Below, in pieces: positions 62,077 through 64,000 of a stretch of 64,000 nt of DNA. The notes under the pieces are model-generated. The model had not been told where the DNA came from. It did not search any database and saw nothing but the letters and a program-made list of their open reading frames with translations. Origin of the DNA: Delphinus delphis (Eukaryota > Chordata > Mammalia > Artiodactyla > Delphinidae); assembly GCF_949987515.2 (NCBI RefSeq), contig NW_027192658.1:2976001-3040000 (forward strand), read 5' to 3'. The position numbers and the translations under genes are program-made. The number at the start of each line of letters is the position of its first letter. The stretch's first letter is position 1.

Positions 62077-62817
62077 AATGAGGTATCACCTCACACCTGG
62101 TAGAATAGGCATCATTGAAAATCTACAAACAAAAAATGCTGGAAAGGGTGTGGAGAAAAGGAACCCTCTTCCACTATTGTTGGGAATATAAATTGATACA
62201 GTCATTATGGAGAACAATATGGAATTTCTTAAGAAACTAACAATAGAATTACCATATGATACAGCAATCCCAGTACTGGACATATACCCAGACAAAACCA
62301 TAAATCAAAAAGAGTCATTCACCGCAATGTTCATTGCACCACTATTTACAATATCGAGGTAACGGAAGCAACCTAAATGCCCACAGACAGACGAATGCAT
62401 AAAGCTGTGGTACATATATAAAATGGAATATTACTCAGCCATGAAAAGGAATGAAATTGGGTCATTTGTAGAGACGTCGATGGATCTAGAGACTGTCATA
62501 CAGAGTGAAGTAAGTCAGAAAGAGAAAAACAAATCTTGTATATTCATGCATATATGTGGAACCTAGAAAAACTGTACAGATTAACCATTTTGCAAGGCAT
62601 AAATAGAGCAACAGATGTAGACAACAAACGTATGGACAACAAGGGGGGAAAGCTGTTGGGGGGTGGTGGTGGGAGGAGTTGAGAGACTGGGATTGGCATG
62701 TATACATTTATATGTATAAAATAGATAACCAATAAGAACCTGCTGTATAAAAATATAAAATAAAATTCAAAATTAAAAAGAAGTAAAATTTAAAAAATAA
62801 AACAGAAAAAACAATTA
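62077..62817 (+). mobile_element. 5'-truncated L1, duplicate copy
   Basis: This matches the L1 at 45,745-46,486 almost base for base, with identical 5' truncation point and tail, so it is one insertion that was later duplicated. Differences include TTCATTGCACCACTA for TTCATTACATCACTA, GAGGTAACGG for GAGGTAATGG, and one G fewer in the G run of the 3' UTR, which shifts the offset from 16,332 to 16,331. Confidence 0.9.
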
Positions 62818-63001
62818 TTCCCTGCACATACATGTATTTATATGAATAAATTATTTCCATGCTTATATCTGTAAATACAAAAAAGAGGAATAAAATCTAC
62901 CTTGAACCAAAAACGAAAAAGAGAAAAAAAACACAGAACCCACCAGTTACACAGAGGAAAACCGTATCAGGGCACTTGCTCCAGTTGTAAACAATTCTGA
63001 A
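62818..63001. other. A/T-rich stretch, duplicate of 46,487-46,670
   Basis: This is a near-identical copy of the A-rich sequence after the first L1. Nothing else is recognisable. Confidence 0.5.
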
Positions 63002-64000
63002 GTTGGTCAGTGGTGGGGAATCGTGTCACATTCAGCCAGCAGCCCCCACGCAACAAGCGTCCTCATTGCAAAGCTGGGGCACTGTGCCGAGGCATCTGTG
63101 AGTAAACGTGAGCTGAGCCCCAGGCCAGTTGCTGCTGAACTATTCCCACCCGTCCCAGGTAAAACACCTGAATATATACAAGGACTTGAAAGCCTAGAGG
63201 AAGGGCCATAGAGCCACACGAGTGACAGCATGCCGGCCGACTTGGTGCCTGCAGGCCAGCCAGGATGGTCCTGGCCCTGGGTGCTCTTCTGGAAGATTTC
63301 CATTTCCCTGCCTGAGATACCCGTCCTGTCCCTGCCCCCACTGCTTTTTTCCTTCCTCACCTCTGCCCAGGGAGAAATTCCAGCAGCAGGTATGGGTGAC
63401 ACATCCTCTTCTTTAGCAGGTGGCAGCCTGGCAACTGCTGCAGAAAGTCCAGCAGAGCCCCACTCACACTGGGCCACCCACAAAGCCGTGGCCTCTCACT
63501 CCCTCCCACCAGCCCAGCCCCGAGACTGCTGACAGGGCAGAGAAAATGGCGTCAGGCACGGCTGCAGGGGCTCTTGCTGCCTGGAGTGGTATTTATATTG
63601 ATCTCAACCCAGGCACACCTGGGGAGGACTGGCCGGCACGGTAAGGCTGCCCAGGTCAGCCAATCATCACCCCTCAGGGGCTCACAGTTGCAGAAAATGG
63701 AACTTGCTGAACCGGCCAGGTCCAAGGAACAGGTGTGGGCTCCTGAGAGTCAGGATAGACAAGGGGCTGCAGCTTTGGCTTGTTTTCTAATCATTTTATC
63801 TGGCCCATGAGTGGGAGACAACTTCAAGAAAACCCTCTCCTAATGAGAGGAACCCAGGAGTCAGGGAGAGGAGGGGTGGGTGGTGGTTGGAGACAGAGGC
63901 CTGGTGCCCCGGGTGCAGTGGAAGTCTCTGGAAGACCAGGTGGAGGGAGGCCTCACGGAGTGATGCCCAGGGTCACAGACCTGTCGCAGCTGCTGTTTGT
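63002..64000. other. GC-rich flank, duplicate of 46,671-47,669
   Basis: This is a near-identical copy of the GC-rich non-satellite segment, cut by the window end. Differences seen include GTGTCACATTC for GTCTCCCATTC near 63,025, CACTGTGCC for CACCGTGCC near 63,081, GAGGACTGG for GAGGGCTGG near 63,625, and CAGGGAGAGG for CAGGCAGAGG near 63,863. No recognised gene. The retroviral part would follow beyond the window if the duplication continues. Confidence 0.6.

Overview
The window is eukaryotic and almost entirely satellite DNA; I find no intact protein-coding gene. About 57 kb consists of a tandem repeat whose anchor points recur every 1,577-1,580 bp. Unit length, sequence character and the cetartiodactyl-type L1 3' ends around it point to the common cetacean satellite, reported at about 1,579 bp in killer whale and other delphinoids and about 1,750 bp in other whales. 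The likely source is therefore a dolphin, porpoise or monodontid. This assignment comes from memory of the family, not from a search.

Layout. (1) 1-45,744: first array, 29 head-to-tail monomers. It begins outside the window and decays at its right edge (about 45,290-45,744). It contains a two-monomer higher-order pattern (about 0.6-12.2 kb) and a five-monomer higher-order repeat of about 7,897 bp (about 17.06-35.28 kb; two full copies and a truncated third). (2) 45,745-46,486: 5'-truncated L1 inserted in the last monomer. (3) 46,487-47,930: an A/T-rich stretch, then GC-rich non-satellite DNA with no recognisable gene. (4) 47,930-50,160: wreck of a class I (gammaretrovirus-like) endogenous retrovirus, with pol and env remnants and an LTR. 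(5) 50,160-50,905: AT-rich DNA, an old L1 3' tail, and a possible LTR piece. (6) 50,906-62,076: second array. It opens with strongly diverged monomers spaced 1.73-1.75 kb, changes at about 54.9-55.6 kb to the homogeneous 1.58-kb form, and decays again at about 61.46-62.08 kb. (7) 62,077-64,000: near-identical second copy of the L1 plus GC-rich segment, offset about 16,331 bp from the first. The array edge and its flank are thus themselves duplicated.

How the monomer is built. By eye, roughly 1 kb of the 1.58-kb unit is a degraded L1 3' end (late ORF2 plus 3' UTR). A 72-bp near-perfect palindrome that looks like a mariner-derived MITE is nested inside it. The other roughly 580 bp is of unknown origin. 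The diverged edge monomers keep a 162-168 bp segment, including what looks like the L1 A-rich end, that the homogeneous array lacks. They appear to be relics of the ancestral ~1.75-kb unit. The palindrome shows paired changes in both arms in at least two lineages.
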